DNA from: Callorhinus ursinus
Lineage: Eukaryota > Chordata > Mammalia > Carnivora > Otariidae
Direction: 5' to 3'
Assembly: GCF_003265705.1 (NCBI RefSeq)
Contig: NW_020312817.1
Location: 28,047,291-28,111,290, forward strand
DNA length: 64,000 nucleotides
The notes beneath the pieces are model-generated. The model saw nothing but the letters and a program-made list of their open reading frames with translations, did no database searches and had not been told where the DNA came from. A program made the translations under genes and the position numbers. The stretch's first letter is position 1. Every line of letters starts with the position of its first letter. Shown in pieces: positions 1 to 10,257 of the stretch.

Positions 1-66
1 TCCTGCTCTCACTGTCTCTCTCTGTCAAATAAGTAAATAAAATCTTTAAAAAATAAAATAAAATAG
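1..66 (+). repeat. can-SINE 3' tail (cut by window edge)
   Basis: TC-rich stretch, then 'gtcaaataagtaaataaaa' and an A-rich tail, the typical 3' end of a sense carnivore tRNA-derived SINE. The tRNA-like head lies before the window. Confidence 0.85.
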
Positions 67-625
67 CTTGGTACTGGCATAAAATTAGACATATATACCA
101 ATAAAACAGCATAGAGAGCCCAAAAGCAAACTGTCACATACATGTTTAACAAGGGTGCCAAGAATATTCATGGGGAGCGGACAATGTCCTCAACAAAAGG
201 ATAGTCTGTTTTCAGCACTGGGAAAACTTGATATTTATTTATATAAGAATGAAATTGGACCTTTATCTTACAACATACACAAAAATCAACTTAAAATGGA
301 TTAAAGACTTGAACATAAGACCTGAATCTATAAAACTCCTAAAAGAAAACATTGGGAAAAACTTCTTGACATTGGTCTTAACAATGATTTCTTGGATATG
401 ACACCAAAAATATAGGCAACAAAGACAAAAATGGACAAATGGACTACATAAAACTACAAAGCTTCTGTATAGCAAAGGAAACAAAATGAAAAGACAATTT
501 ATCACGTGGAACCTACAGAGAAAATATTTGAAAACCATATATCTGAGAAAGGGTTAATCTCCAAAATATATAAGGAATTTTAACAACTCAATAGCAACAA
601 GATAAGACAACAAGAAAAAACTGCA
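67..625 (+). repeat. old L1 ORF2 fragment
   Basis: Matches the C-terminal third of L1 ORF2 in sense. The DNA carries recognisable stretches equivalent to 'WIKDLN', 'FCTAKETN' and '[11 protein letters not shown]', but with many stops and indels, so it is an old, dead copy. It is bounded by a SINE tail on the left and a SINE insertion just to the right. Confidence 0.75.
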
Positions 626-666
626 TTCCTTTACCTTCTACAAATGAAATACCGATCATGGATTAC

Positions 667-874
667 TATTTATTTATTTAATTAAAAAAAGATTTTATTT
701 ATTTATTTGACAGAGAGAGACACAACAAGAGAGGGAGCACAAGCAGGGGAGTGGGAGAGGGAGAAGCAGGATTCCCGCCGAAAAGGGAGCCCCACGCGGG
801 GCTTGATCCCAGGACCCTGGGATCATGACCTGAGCCGAAGGCAGATGCTTAATGACTGAGCCACCCAGGCGCCC
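667..874 (-). repeat. can-SINE with target duplication
   Basis: Reverse-strand SINE: T-rich tail at the left, GA-rich stretch, then 'ggatcatgacctgagccgaa' and 'gactgagccacccaggcgcc' at the right (complement of the tRNA-like head with A and B boxes). It is flanked by an 11-bp duplication 'tcatggattac' at 656-666 and 875-885, which fixes both ends. Confidence 0.95.
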
Positions 875-885
875 TCATGGATTAC

Positions 886-1167
886 CTTTTAATGACGTAG
901 AAGATCCATAGGAGGACTGGTCATGTGATGAGCACTTCTGTTTCTTACAAAAAGTGACTGTTGAACTTATTCTTTATTTAATTGTTCACCTGTTCTTGTG
1001 TAAGTATCTATGTGCAAATTGGGATTTTAGAATTTGGATTTATCAGAGTTTATCTCTCCTAAAAACTTGGCAGGGGCTTCTGAGCCCCCTCTCCCCCTCC
1101 TCTACTTTTTCCTTCTTTCACTATTCTTACCATGATTATCAGGAAACTCAAACATAAATTTAACCAT
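886..1167. other. unassigned sequence
   Basis: No repeat family or exon recognised. It contains a T/C-rich run near 1080-1130. The 67-codon open frame over it has no recognisable product. Confidence 0.5.
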
Positions 1168-1179
1168 AAAAAATGCAGT

Positions 1180-1376
1180 GGGGTGGCCCAGTTGATTAAG
1201 CGTCTGCCTTCAGCTCAGGTCATGATCTTGGGGTCCTGAGATTGAGCCCTTTGTTGGACTCCCTGCTCAGCGGGGAGCCTGCTTCTCCCCGCCCCCCCGC
1301 CCCTTCCTCTCACTCGTGGTTTCTCGCTCTCTCTCAATCCCTTAAATCAATCAATCAATCAATCAGTCAATCTTTT
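1180..1376 (+). repeat. can-SINE with target duplication
   Basis: Sense SINE: head 'gggtggcccagttgattaag', B-box-like region, C/T-rich stretch, then an (ATCA)n-type tail at about 1348-1372. Exact 12-bp duplication 'aaaaaatgcagt' at 1168-1179 and 1377-1388. Confidence 0.95.
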
Positions 1377-1388
1377 AAAAAATGCAGT

Positions 1389-1640
1389 AACTACAGGAGC
1401 CTAGGAATACACTAACTTTGCATTTCCCAATAGCTATAGGTTTGAAATTTTCTATTTCTGTTTTAATACTCACACTTTGCATACATCTTTAATTGCAGCA
1501 CTCTCAAATCCTTTTCAAACAGGAAAAGCATCGTTTGTAAACTAACATATGCTCAGTAAACAAGCCGTTTGCAATAGTAATTAACATTTTCTTATTCCTA
1601 TAGTCAGACTCTCAGTTTCATTCTTTGGGATTTTTAGCTT
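1389..1640. other. unassigned sequence
   Basis: No recognisable repeat, exon or regulatory block; AT-rich. Confidence 0.45.
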
Positions 1641-1990
1641 TATTTTATTTTATGTCTTTTTTTGTTCAGATATAATTATACAGTGCTATATTAGTTTCAG
1701 TTGTACCGTATAATGATTCAGCCACTCTATACATTTCTCTGTGCTCATCAAGATAAGTGTGCTCTTAATTCCCTTTACCTAGTTCACCCATCCCCCCACT
1801 CCCTGCCGTCTGGCAACCACCTGTTTCTGTATTTGAGAGTCTGGTTTATTGTTTGTCTCTCTTTTTTTCTTTCTTTATTTGTTTTGTGTCTTAAATTCCA
1901 CATATGATATGGATAAACCTAGAAGGTATAATGTTAAGTGAAATAAGTCAGAGAAAGACAAATATGATTTCACTCATATGGGGTTCTTAG
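1641..1990 (-). repeat. L1 3' end with internal inversion (twin priming)
   Basis: From 1641 to about 1905 the DNA is the complement of an L1 3' UTR ('agtttcagttgtaccgtata', then the 'caaccacctgtttctgt' region). From about 1906 to 1985 the orientation flips to sense L1 ORF2-end sequence ('gtgaaataagtcagagaaag', 'atttcactcatatgg'). Poly-T-side 3' UTR followed by an inverted more-5' segment is the expected product of twin-primed L1 integration. Diverged, so fairly old. Confidence 0.8.
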
Positions 1991-1999
1991 CTTTATAAC

Positions 2000-2487
2000 T
2001 GTAGCTCCTATTATCCTTTCACCAATTATTTGTGCTCTGCCCAGGTTGCCTCAGATCCTTCTACCTCCCCTCCCAGGTTGTGTGGGCTTTTTCTTCTAAC
2101 AGTTTTTGTCAGAGATTCTTTTGGGGAACTGCTTTCTGGCGACTGGAGCTGCACTGAGAGTTCACACCCAGCTGGGAGTTAATATCTCTCTGGAGTGGCC
2201 CTTAGCCAATGAATGATGGAAGCCTAGTTCCTGTGCCTCCAGTCAGGACAAACTGTGATGTGTAATTTATACTGTCGAGTCTTGGGCTCCAGCAGGCTGA
2301 GGTTAAGGCTGATGCGGCTGGGCCTTCACATGAAATCACATTTTTGCATGGCCTCTTCACCTTCTTTGTCCTGCTTTCTTCATTCCCTTTCTGATTACTC
2401 TTGGGGAACACTTCCTTAATAAATTACCTACATATGAATTTTCTACTCAATGTTTGCTTCTAATGAACCTAATCCAAGATACCACTT
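2000..2487 (+). repeat. old LTR-like interspersed repeat fragment
   Basis: The 3' part resembles the end of an ancient mammalian LTR-type repeat: 'aataaattacctacatatga', then 'aacctaatccaagatacc'. The left part (2000-2200) is assigned only by continuity. I cannot fix the subfamily by eye. Confidence 0.4.
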
Positions 2488-2739
2488 ATTGAGTCTGAAT
2501 CTTTACAAACACACATAAACCTCCCTGTCTCCCGGCAACACACACACAATGTTGGAATGCTGACTGTAGAAATAAAAAGGCATATTAATTATTTAAATTA
2601 ATTAAAGCATAGAGACATTCAGAGTAGAACCACATAACTATCCCAGTCTTAGGGTCATTAATAACAAGTTCTTATTAGAGGAAGCAAACTTCTTTGGGGG
2701 ATATTGTTAATAAAGACTTGATGCCCTCAGTGGGGAGAG
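2488..2739. other. unassigned sequence
   Basis: Short AC-rich run around 2530-2550, otherwise no recognised element. Confidence 0.4.
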
Positions 2740-2915
2740 TAAGGCAAAGTGATGGCTTTGGAGTCCAACAGGTCTCAGGACCACTCATTAGATGTATATA
2801 ACACAGTATATCTGCAAGCCTTTTTTTTTTTTATCTTTAAAGTGGGAAATATAATACCTACCTTGTAGGATCACTGAGATGATTAAAAGTTGCGACATGT
2901 AAGACAACTGTCTCA
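2740..2915 (+). repeat. MIR
   Basis: Degenerate but colinear with MIR: a 'ggctttggagtccaac' head, the 'atctttaaagtgggaaatat' block (MIR: tctgtaaaatggggataat), and 'accttgtaggatcactgaga' followed by 'gattaaaag'. A poly-T run at 2821-2832 interrupts it. Confidence 0.8.
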
Positions 2916-3323
2916 ATAAGATGTTCATTCTCCAAATTAAAACTACATGCATTACAGCTGTGGAGGTAACATGAAAGAAGGGAAATCTCAGGGCCGACTG
3001 GGGTGAGAGTTGTAAGTTGCTAGAACAGTCTAGATGAGGGGAAAGATAAAAAAAAAAGAATCATTCAACTACAGATTTCTTGTAGTTGTTAATTAAAGGA
3101 AGGCAGGAGATTAAAATCAGGAGAAAGTGGACATTAATAACTCTGTTCACTGTTGAATTCCCAGTGTTTCACATAATATCAATCACAGAGAAGGCTCTTC
3201 CTCTAGAACAGAATTCCACTGAATACAGTTTATAATTTGCAATATACACCTCATGCTCAAATTAGCTTCAGAGTAAACATTACAAAGCTCTTACTCCTAA
3301 TGTGTATTCAGTCATTTTCAAAA
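2916..3323. other. mostly unassigned; possible L2 scrap
   Basis: Around 3150-3195 'gttgaattcccagtgtttca' is reminiscent of an L2 3' end, but this is weak. The remainder is unassigned. Confidence 0.35.
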
Positions 3324-3334
3324 CAACAACATTA

Positions 3335-4380
3335 GGGGCGGAGCAGGATGGCGGAGGAGTAGGAGCCCTAGATTTCGTCTGGTCTCAGGAATTCAGCTGA
3401 ATAGGGATCAAACCATTCTGAACACCTACGAACTCAACAGGAGATCGAACAGGAGAGTAGCAACAACTCTCTGAACAGAGAAGCGACCACTTACTGGAAG
3501 GTAGGGCGTGCGGAGAAGTGAATCCGAGGCGATATTCGGGAGGACAGACGGTGGGGGAGGGGCCTCCGCCGGCCGCTTCTGGCAAGTGCTAGAGCCGCGG
3601 AGCACAAAATCGGACCTTTTAGAAGTTGGCTCGGCGGAGGGACGTCGCTGCAGTGGCTAAGCGGGGGGTGGAATCCTCCCGGGACAGTGTGGTCTCAGGA
3701 CCGTTGGGGTCACGGAGAGACCGGGGGTGCCTGAGTGCGCCAGAGCTCCCAGGTATCGGAGCGGGGAAGCCAGCTGCAGAGACGGAGCAGAGTTGCGGGC
3801 TCTCAGCTCGGGGTTGCCATAAACTGTGATCTGCGGCCCAGTCGGGGCACGGCTCCCCCAGCAGGGACCCAACAAGCAGCAGATCCGGGGAGACTCCCCT
3901 TCCTTCCTGGGGAGGAGTGGTGCGGGAATGCACTGCAGGGATCTGCTGGGTTTGGAGACGCCACACGGGGTCGGGTGCCAGAGATAGCAACGCTCGGTCA
4001 CAGGCCGGGTGAGCACGGAGTGCGGCCGGAGACCGGGGACACGGGAGTGACTCCTTTTCTCTGGGGACACACTGCGGAGCGGGGCCCCGAGTTCTCAGCT
4101 CCTCCGGGTGGAGATTGGGAGGCCACCATTTCTGCCCTGGTCCTCCAAAGCTGTACCGAGAGCTTGCAGGGAACAAAAGCTCCTGAGAACAAACCGGAGC
4201 AGCTTCCTTAGCCCGGACCGACAAGGGCAGGGCAATTCCGCCTCCGGCAAAGACATTTGGAAACCACAGCAACAGGCCCCTCCCCCAGAAGATCAGCACA
4301 AACAGCCAGCAAGCCAAGACCAAGTTGATCGATCAAGGAGAATGGGAGAACTCCAGCGCTAGGGGAATACTGCACATAGA
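3335..4380 (+). promoter_or_regulatory. L1 5' UTR internal promoter region
   Basis: GC- and CpG-rich leader of the L1 above, in sharp contrast with the AT-rich flanks. The first bases hold 'aggatggcgg', which resembles the YY1 site (core ATGG) near the start of mammalian L1 promoters. Several overlapping open frames here, the longest 234 codons on the minus strand, are expected in GC-rich DNA with few stops and do not look like a protein family. Confidence 0.75.
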
Positions 4381-5024
4381 TTCATGGCTTTTTTTTTTTT
4401 TTTTTACCATGATCCATTATTTCATCAAAGTTAATTTTTGTTGACTGTTTTTTTTTATTTTTCTTTTTCCCTTTTTCAACCAACATCTTATCAATCCCTT
4501 TTTTTAAAAAAAAAAAACATTTTTTATTTTTCATTTTTAGAGTCATATTTTATCGCTTCATAGTAGTTACCCTTATTTTTGGCATATATATATAAGTTGT
4601 TCTCTCTTTAAAATTTTGGGGTACAGTTTCTTCTAACAGATCAAAATATACCCTAAATCACTAGTGTATGGCTTTGTTCTAGTCTCCTGCCTGATCACAT
4701 TCTCTCCCTTTTTCCTTTTTTTTTTTTCTTAAATCTTCTTTCTTTTTTCAAACAACTTATCTTACCAAGTCCTTTTATAAAATCTTTTATAATTTTCATC
4801 TTTACAGTCATCTTCCATCCATTCATTGTATCAACCCTTATTTTGTACATATATGTCTTTCTTCCTTTAAAATTTTAGGAGACACTTTTTTCTAACAGAC
4901 CAAAATACGCCCAAAATCTAGTGTGTGGCACTGATCTATGCACTAGCCTGATCATATTTGATCACATTTTGCTTTTTTTGTATTGTTCCGTTTTTGTTTT
5001 TATCTTTTTTTTTCCTTTTTTTTT
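4381..5024 (+). repeat. T-rich tandem units in L1 5' UTR
   Basis: Two imperfect copies with a period near 270 bp. Copy 1 begins about 4472 ('ttttcaaccaacatctta') and copy 2 about 4743 ('ttttcaaacaacttatct'). Both then carry 'tctaacagatcaaaatata' / 'tctaacagaccaaaatacg', and 'ctgatcacatt' / 'ctgatcatatt'. A third copy may begin in the poly-T that runs into the gap. Confidence 0.7.
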
Positions 5025-5424
5025 NNNNNNNNNNNNNNNNNNNNNNNNNNNNNNNNNNNNNNNNNNNNNNNNNNNNNNNNNNNNNNNNNNNNNNNNNNNN
5101 NNNNNNNNNNNNNNNNNNNNNNNNNNNNNNNNNNNNNNNNNNNNNNNNNNNNNNNNNNNNNNNNNNNNNNNNNNNNNNNNNNNNNNNNNNNNNNNNNNNN
5201 NNNNNNNNNNNNNNNNNNNNNNNNNNNNNNNNNNNNNNNNNNNNNNNNNNNNNNNNNNNNNNNNNNNNNNNNNNNNNNNNNNNNNNNNNNNNNNNNNNNN
5301 NNNNNNNNNNNNNNNNNNNNNNNNNNNNNNNNNNNNNNNNNNNNNNNNNNNNNNNNNNNNNNNNNNNNNNNNNNNNNNNNNNNNNNNNNNNNNNNNNNNN
5401 NNNNNNNNNNNNNNNNNNNNNNNN
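5025..5424. other. assembly gap (400 N)
   Basis: Exactly 400 Ns inside the L1, starting directly after a poly-T run. Open frames reported across it are artefacts of the Ns. Confidence 0.99.
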
Positions 5425-5567
5425 CCTGGTGATGGGTATTGAGGAGGGCACGTTCTGCATGGAGCACTGGGTGTTATGAACAAACAATGAATCATGGAAC
5501 ACTGTACCAAAAACTAATGATGTAATATATGGTGATTAACATAACAATAAGAAAACCAACAACATTA

Positions 5568-5840
5568 AAGATTTTAGTGCTTTTATAGAGTGTCTAATTA
5601 ATGAAGCTTTTAAAATACCACTTTGGTTAGATATTAGGCTGCAAGGACCTTACCAGATCATTGTAGTCAATATCCTGGAGTCTGGAACTGGCTCTCTAGG
5701 TAACCAGCAACTATAGAACACTATCTCAGCCAGGCCTATTTATGTCTGGACATGCTATTAGTTATAAAATAACACTATTAATGGGGGCTTACTTCAATTT
5801 AGTGGTTCCAAACAATAGAACATTTCTTTGTTTAAATCAT
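5568..5840. other. unassigned sequence
   Basis: No recognised repeat or exon between the L1 target duplication and the open-frame region that follows. Confidence 0.4.
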
Positions 5841-6710
5841 TTGGAAGAAAAGTGTGCCAAAAATATTGCCAAAGAAATCAGTGAATGAGTCAAGCTTGCT
5901 CATTTACTACCAGAGTGATTGTTGAAACGGATAATGGGAATGGCAGTTATAAAACTGAGAAGTCCAATGAGAGAAGTCGTGAAATTATGACTAGAGCAGG
6001 AAAAAGTTTATTAGAAGCATTCACTTCCGAGGACAGAGTAGCTATGGAGGTAGAGCAAAAAAAATAGTGAATCAGATTCTGGACACAGTTAATAGGAAAA
6101 GATGTTGATACTCTGTCACTCTCCCCTCTGAGTGAAACAGATGGCTCTATAGGAAGGGAATAGTTCTGGAAAATCCCACAGGAAAATAGCATTCATGACA
6201 GAGATTGGAGAAAGAGATCATGATCAAATCTCTATTCCCCTCCTTTCATTTAGTTCATGGGGGCATAGCAATATTCATTCACTGTGGTTGTTAGGAAATT
6301 TTAGAAAGGGCATATGGCAAATTTTAGAAAAGGTAATATATCTAATCCAAAAGAACTGTGATTCAGTTCTTATAGATGAAGGAGAATGGCAAAGAGGCAG
6401 CCTCTGGACATTTATGTGGATTAAATACCAGAGCTTTGAAAATAGTTGTAGGATGACTAAGCTAGCTAGTAATTGCACTCTTGCACGATGCAGTCATTCT
6501 ACCGGGAGACATTTTCTTGAATCTTTGCTAATTGCGGTAAGCATTAAGAGAATTACTACAGTTCCCTTTGAAACATTTCTGTCCAAAGTTAACTTTAAGA
6601 AGGAAGAAAAAGATCAACGATTTAGAAAGCCAAATCAAAAGTTCAGAGGAATAGTAATGGATGATGGTTTAGTACAAACTTGTTTTCCAAGTTAAGATAC
6701 AGAGGGAACC
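5841..6710. other. unidentified region with several open frames, possibly an old element
   Basis: I do not recognise this segment. On the plus strand it holds open frames at 5885-6067 (60 codons) and 6195-6695 (166 codons); on the minus strand, 5947-6192 (81 codons) and 6275-6478 (67 codons). The 166-codon frame is the longest in the window clearly outside known repeats, and its C-terminal third is lysine/arginine-rich. I see no signal peptide, zinc-binding pattern or catalytic motif. It has no poly-A tail and no target duplication of its own. It could be the decayed internal part of an old LTR element, a pseudogene exon, or chance. The strand is undecided. Confidence 0.35.
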
Positions 6711-6723
6711 AAAGTATGTTTTA

Positions 6724-6727
6724 AAAG

Positions 6728-6767
<40 letters not shown>

Positions 6768-6959
6768 TTATTTATTTATTTATTTATTTGACAGAGAGAT
6801 CGAGCCAGAGAGCACAAGTGGGAGGGACTGGCAGAGGGAGGGGGAGAAGCAGGCTCCCCACTGAGCAGGGAGCCCTTTGGGGTACTCAATCCCAGGACCC
6901 TGGGATCATGACCTGAGCCAAAGGCAGATGCTTAATGACTGAGCCACCCAGGCATACCC
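6724..6959 (-). repeat. can-SINE with expanded (TTTA)n tail
   Basis: Reverse SINE: poly-T side expanded into an (ATTT)n microsatellite at about 6728-6791, then GA-rich body and 'gactgagccacccaggc' at the right. Exact 13-bp duplication 'aaagtatgtttta' at 6711-6723 and 6960-6972. Confidence 0.95.
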
Positions 6960-6972
6960 AAAGTATGTTTTA

Positions 6973-8184
6973 GATACCATGCATTAGAATACCAACTTGC
7001 ATACCTGGGGGGACATTGTTAAAGTTTTTTTAGTTGAGACCAGATTCAGTTAAAGAAGAGGAAAAGTCTCTGAGTCTTGTTGATTCAATAAAAAGGAAGA
7101 GCATGTGCATTCTAATAATGCAATATGAGATTAGCTATCATGCATATAATTGTGGGTGTCATATGAAATTCACTTTCTTTAATTATGTGCATTCACTTTT
7201 CTTTAAAGATGAGAATTCTAAGCTTCCCCATACAAATGTATTTATACTTCCAAATCAGTTAATGTAAAAATGGCCCTCTAGTTGGGTTTCAGAATATTGA
7301 GAAAATTTTAACTGTGGGTTTGACTGAATGTCAAGAAATTGCTTTTAAATTAAACATGTAAAAACTTTTAGATTTTTTGTTTTTTGAAAATGCTTATACT
7401 GAGGAATGAAATAATTCATCTAGCTAGACAGAAAGCATACTCCCATCCTTCACTAAATTCTGTTTCAAAGAGCATTGGTTTATATTGTATATACTTTCCA
7501 GAGTAAAACTATTAATCTTGTGCTACCATGAATTCATGTGTGTGCTGAAATGGCATTTCTGTAAGAGCTAGTAGTTTTGTAGTTATACCATGGAAAACAT
7601 TGATTATGCATCACCAAGTTTCAGCAGTAAAAACAAATAGTTAGACATGTTTTGGTTGAGATGAAAGGCGATGTAAATCCTTAATTTGACACTAGATTTA
7701 TGAGCACAAAGTAAACAGAAGTTGGGCCTTTCTTCAACAAACAATCCTAGATGTTTGTTAATATCTGTGTGATGAAACACATTTATCTTCTGGTTATTGA
7801 CCTGTTCAAATTTTCTGTTCATATATTGTGCTCTAGAGGAAGACTCTACTTCACTTTAAACTGATCACTTACAAAAGTATCAGGTGAAGGTTTCTCTGTG
7901 GACTAAGGTAGGTTGGTAATTAAATTTTCTTGAGTCAGTAGAGAAATGATAAAAAATAAAATCAATGTTGTGAGTTTTTCATAAAGGTAAACTCATTCTA
8001 TTAAAAAAAAAACCCTGCCTTTTTATTCTAAGATTATGTCCTATTTACTTACATGGTTTTAAATTTCCCTGTTATGAAATGATGGTGACAATAGGAAGCA
8101 CTTAGATTTTTGTTTTTTAAATGTATATACTTATTTGGTGAAAGAAAAATTGACCATATGTTGGTCCTCATTTAAAAAAAAAAC
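6973..8184. other. unassigned AT-rich sequence
   Basis: About 1.2 kb without a recognised repeat or exon. The open frames (77 codons plus, 72 codons minus) show no family signature. Confidence 0.5.
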
Positions 8185-8262
8185 GCACTTAACTAATGAA
8201 TCATTGAACACTGCATCCAGGACTAATTATGTACTATACAGTGGCTAACTGAATAAAAAAAA
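8185..8262 (+). repeat. short L1 3' end
   Basis: Sense terminal L1 fragment: 'aatgaatcattgaacactgc', 'gactaattatgtactatac', 'gtggctaactgaataaaa' and a poly-A tail. Heavily 5'-truncated (about 80 bp). Confidence 0.8.
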
Positions 8263-8838
8263 AACCCCACTAATCAATAAATTTCAGAACTAGTATACAT
8301 TAAGCATCACACAGCTGCAGTGGCTATGAAAATATTGAAATAAGTTTACAGTTACTCTTAATAACTGTTGCCCTACATGCCTGCCTTCCTACCCACTTTG
8401 GCCACTCAGTCCTTCCTACCCACAAAGTCCACTTTGGTCCTTTCTTGAGACCTCAGACCTTCTCACAAGAAAGTATTTAAAGGTTAATGCCTGTCTCAGC
8501 TGGGGTCATCAAGGTACTATTTGTTCATAGTTTATCAGTTGTTAAATGGTAAAATGGTAAAATCCAAATGCCTAAGAACATTGGTATAAAAGGAGTATTG
8601 TTATCTGATTCCTTTAAGAAAAACAAAAAACACCTCTCAGCCATGGAATTCCTTAAAAACTGTGTTCAAGAAAATCCGGCAACTCTTGGTTTGATTAATA
8701 TAAGGATAGGGTTGTTTTTCTTCCTTTGTAGAGCGTGCAGTGTAAAAATCTCCATAAATAGAAACACAAGGCTTTATGCTTCCTAGGCATCAATAGTTAC
8801 AGGATGAGAAAGGGTGGGAAGACCTTAGAAGCTTTGCA
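8263..8838. other. unassigned, with a small direct repeat
   Basis: No gene or repeat family recognised. 'ccttcctacccac' occurs at 8384-8396 and 8411-8423, and 'aaatggtaaaatggt' is a short tandem near 8545. Confidence 0.4.
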
Positions 8839-8839
8839 G

Positions 8840-8881
<42 letters not shown>
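8839..8881. repeat. (GA)n microsatellite
   Basis: Near-perfect AG dinucleotide run with one early interruption (aaag). Confidence 0.95.
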
Positions 8882-8885
<4 letters not shown>

Positions 8886-10025
8886 CCCTCTGCATCTCTT
8901 TCTCTTTCTTCTCAAAATTCTTCCCTCAGTAAGAGAAATAGAATCTGTGCAACTAGGAAGAAAAAAAATCCAGTGACTAAAAAAAACATGCCACTTTGAC
9001 AAACAGCAAGCTTTAAACCAAAAAGATGAGGACAAATATCTAAAAAGACTTAAAACATTAAGCAAAGTGAGTCAGGGAAGTTTAAAATCTTGTTTTGAAT
9101 GTGTTAGATCACATTAAACAAATTTTTTTTTTTTAAAACCCTCTCTCTCTTTGTTCTTATACACTTGTCTTTTAAGTGAAAGACAGGAGGGCCAGAATGA
9201 ACGGTTAACTTGGATTGACCTTTTAAGCGGCTGCCCCGTTAAACTTCAGAGACAGTACATCCCCATTGCTGCAATCAAGTGACTACAGCTGCTACTGACC
9301 CTGCACATTTAAGCTGCAGAGCACTTTAAAGAGGCGAATAACCCTCTTTGGGGTCTGAATCACCAAAATGTGTGATGCTCTTACATGAATAGTATTGTCA
9401 TTTGAAATAGAAAATTTATTTCTCTGCGCTTTGAAACAAAATGAAGCTAGTTATTTTGATTTTGCTTCTCTTATTTCTTGAAACTCTGCCAATATATCTG
9501 CAGAAGAAAAGAGATGCCTCGACAGTTCTCTATTATAAAATGTATAAATAAAACATTTGGGTGCCACAGAGGTTTAAAGTATTGATGATATAATTATATG
9601 ATTACGGTTTAAGGTTTTTATATTAATTATCTTCCGAGAGAGAGGTCTGGGATAGGGAGGGTTAATGGGCTCGCAGAAATGAGCAGAGAAAATGCCACTG
9701 CAGGTGTTTGCTTTAATGGGGTGTCGATGGAAAGCCAAGGGCACGTAAGTAGGGAAATGAGTGAAAGGCAGGAAGTTGAAGTGGTTAGTATAAAACACAG
9801 GTCTGTGGCAATGTAAAGCTTTAATGCCTAGAATCATTTTGGCTTTTCTTGTTTCAGAACACTGTTTCACTAACTTCTGTATGAGCTCACTTACCTTCTT
9901 GTAAGGGCGGGGCAATTAGAGTAGAAATTTCAGAAAAAGGGTTATTTAATCACACACAGGAAGCAACACATTCCTTATATTCATTTCACAAATTTGGCAG
10001 GTAAAATGAGTAATTTCTCTAGGTT
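8882..10025. other. unassigned; contains a possible conserved noncoding block
   Basis: No known repeat recognised over 1.1 kb. The part at about 9180-9380 is less AT-rich and more complex than its surroundings. A 36-codon frame with a hydrophobic start lies at 9441-9551. Neither is strong enough to call a gene. Confidence 0.4.
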
Positions 10026-10042
10026 TTCTTCATCTGCTTTTT

Positions 10043-10240
10043 TTCCCTAAAGATTCTATTTACTTATTTGTGAGAGAGAGAGAGAGAGAGAGAGCGCACA
10101 AGCATGTGGAGTGGCAGACAGAGGGAGAAGGAGACTCCCCACTGAGCAAGGAGCCTGCCGCAGGACTAGATCCAAGGACCCCAGGATCAGGAACTGAGTG
10201 GAAGGCAGTTCCTTAACTGACTGAGCAACACAGGTGTCCC
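10043..10240 (-). repeat. can-SINE with target duplication
   Basis: Reverse SINE with a (GA)n stretch and a diverged head ('gactgagcaacacaggtgtc'). Exact 17-bp duplication 'ttcttcatctgcttttt' at 10026-10042 and 10241-10257. Confidence 0.95.
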
Positions 10241-10257
10241 TTCTTCATCTGCTTTTT

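Larger units (their letters stand above)
3335..5555 (+). mobile_element. carnivore L1 insertion with both ends, interrupted by an assembly gap
   Basis: Starts with the canonical 5' end 'ggggcggagcaggatggcgg' and ends after the gap with the L1 3' terminus (5425-5555: 'gagcactgggtgtta', 'tgatgtaatatatggtgatt', then an A-rich tail). An exact 11-bp duplication 'caacaacatta' lies at 3324-3334 and 5557-5567, so one integration event explains both ends. No ORF1 or ORF2 sequence is present: only 5' UTR, a gap of 400 Ns and the last ~130 bp. A complete L1 is several kilobases, so either the gap is much undersized or the element is internally deleted. Confidence 0.93.

Noticed and set aside
3619..4323. 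Long open frames (up to 234 codons) on both strands
   Set aside because: They lie in the GC-rich L1 5' UTR, where stops are rare; composition is R/P/S-rich with no protein family pattern.
4921..5510. Open frames of 149-188 codons
   Set aside because: They are produced by the 400-N gap, which contains no stop codons.
8839..8881. A CRISPR-like or regulatory repeat array
   Set aside because: Plain (GA)n microsatellite without spacers; the genome is mammalian.
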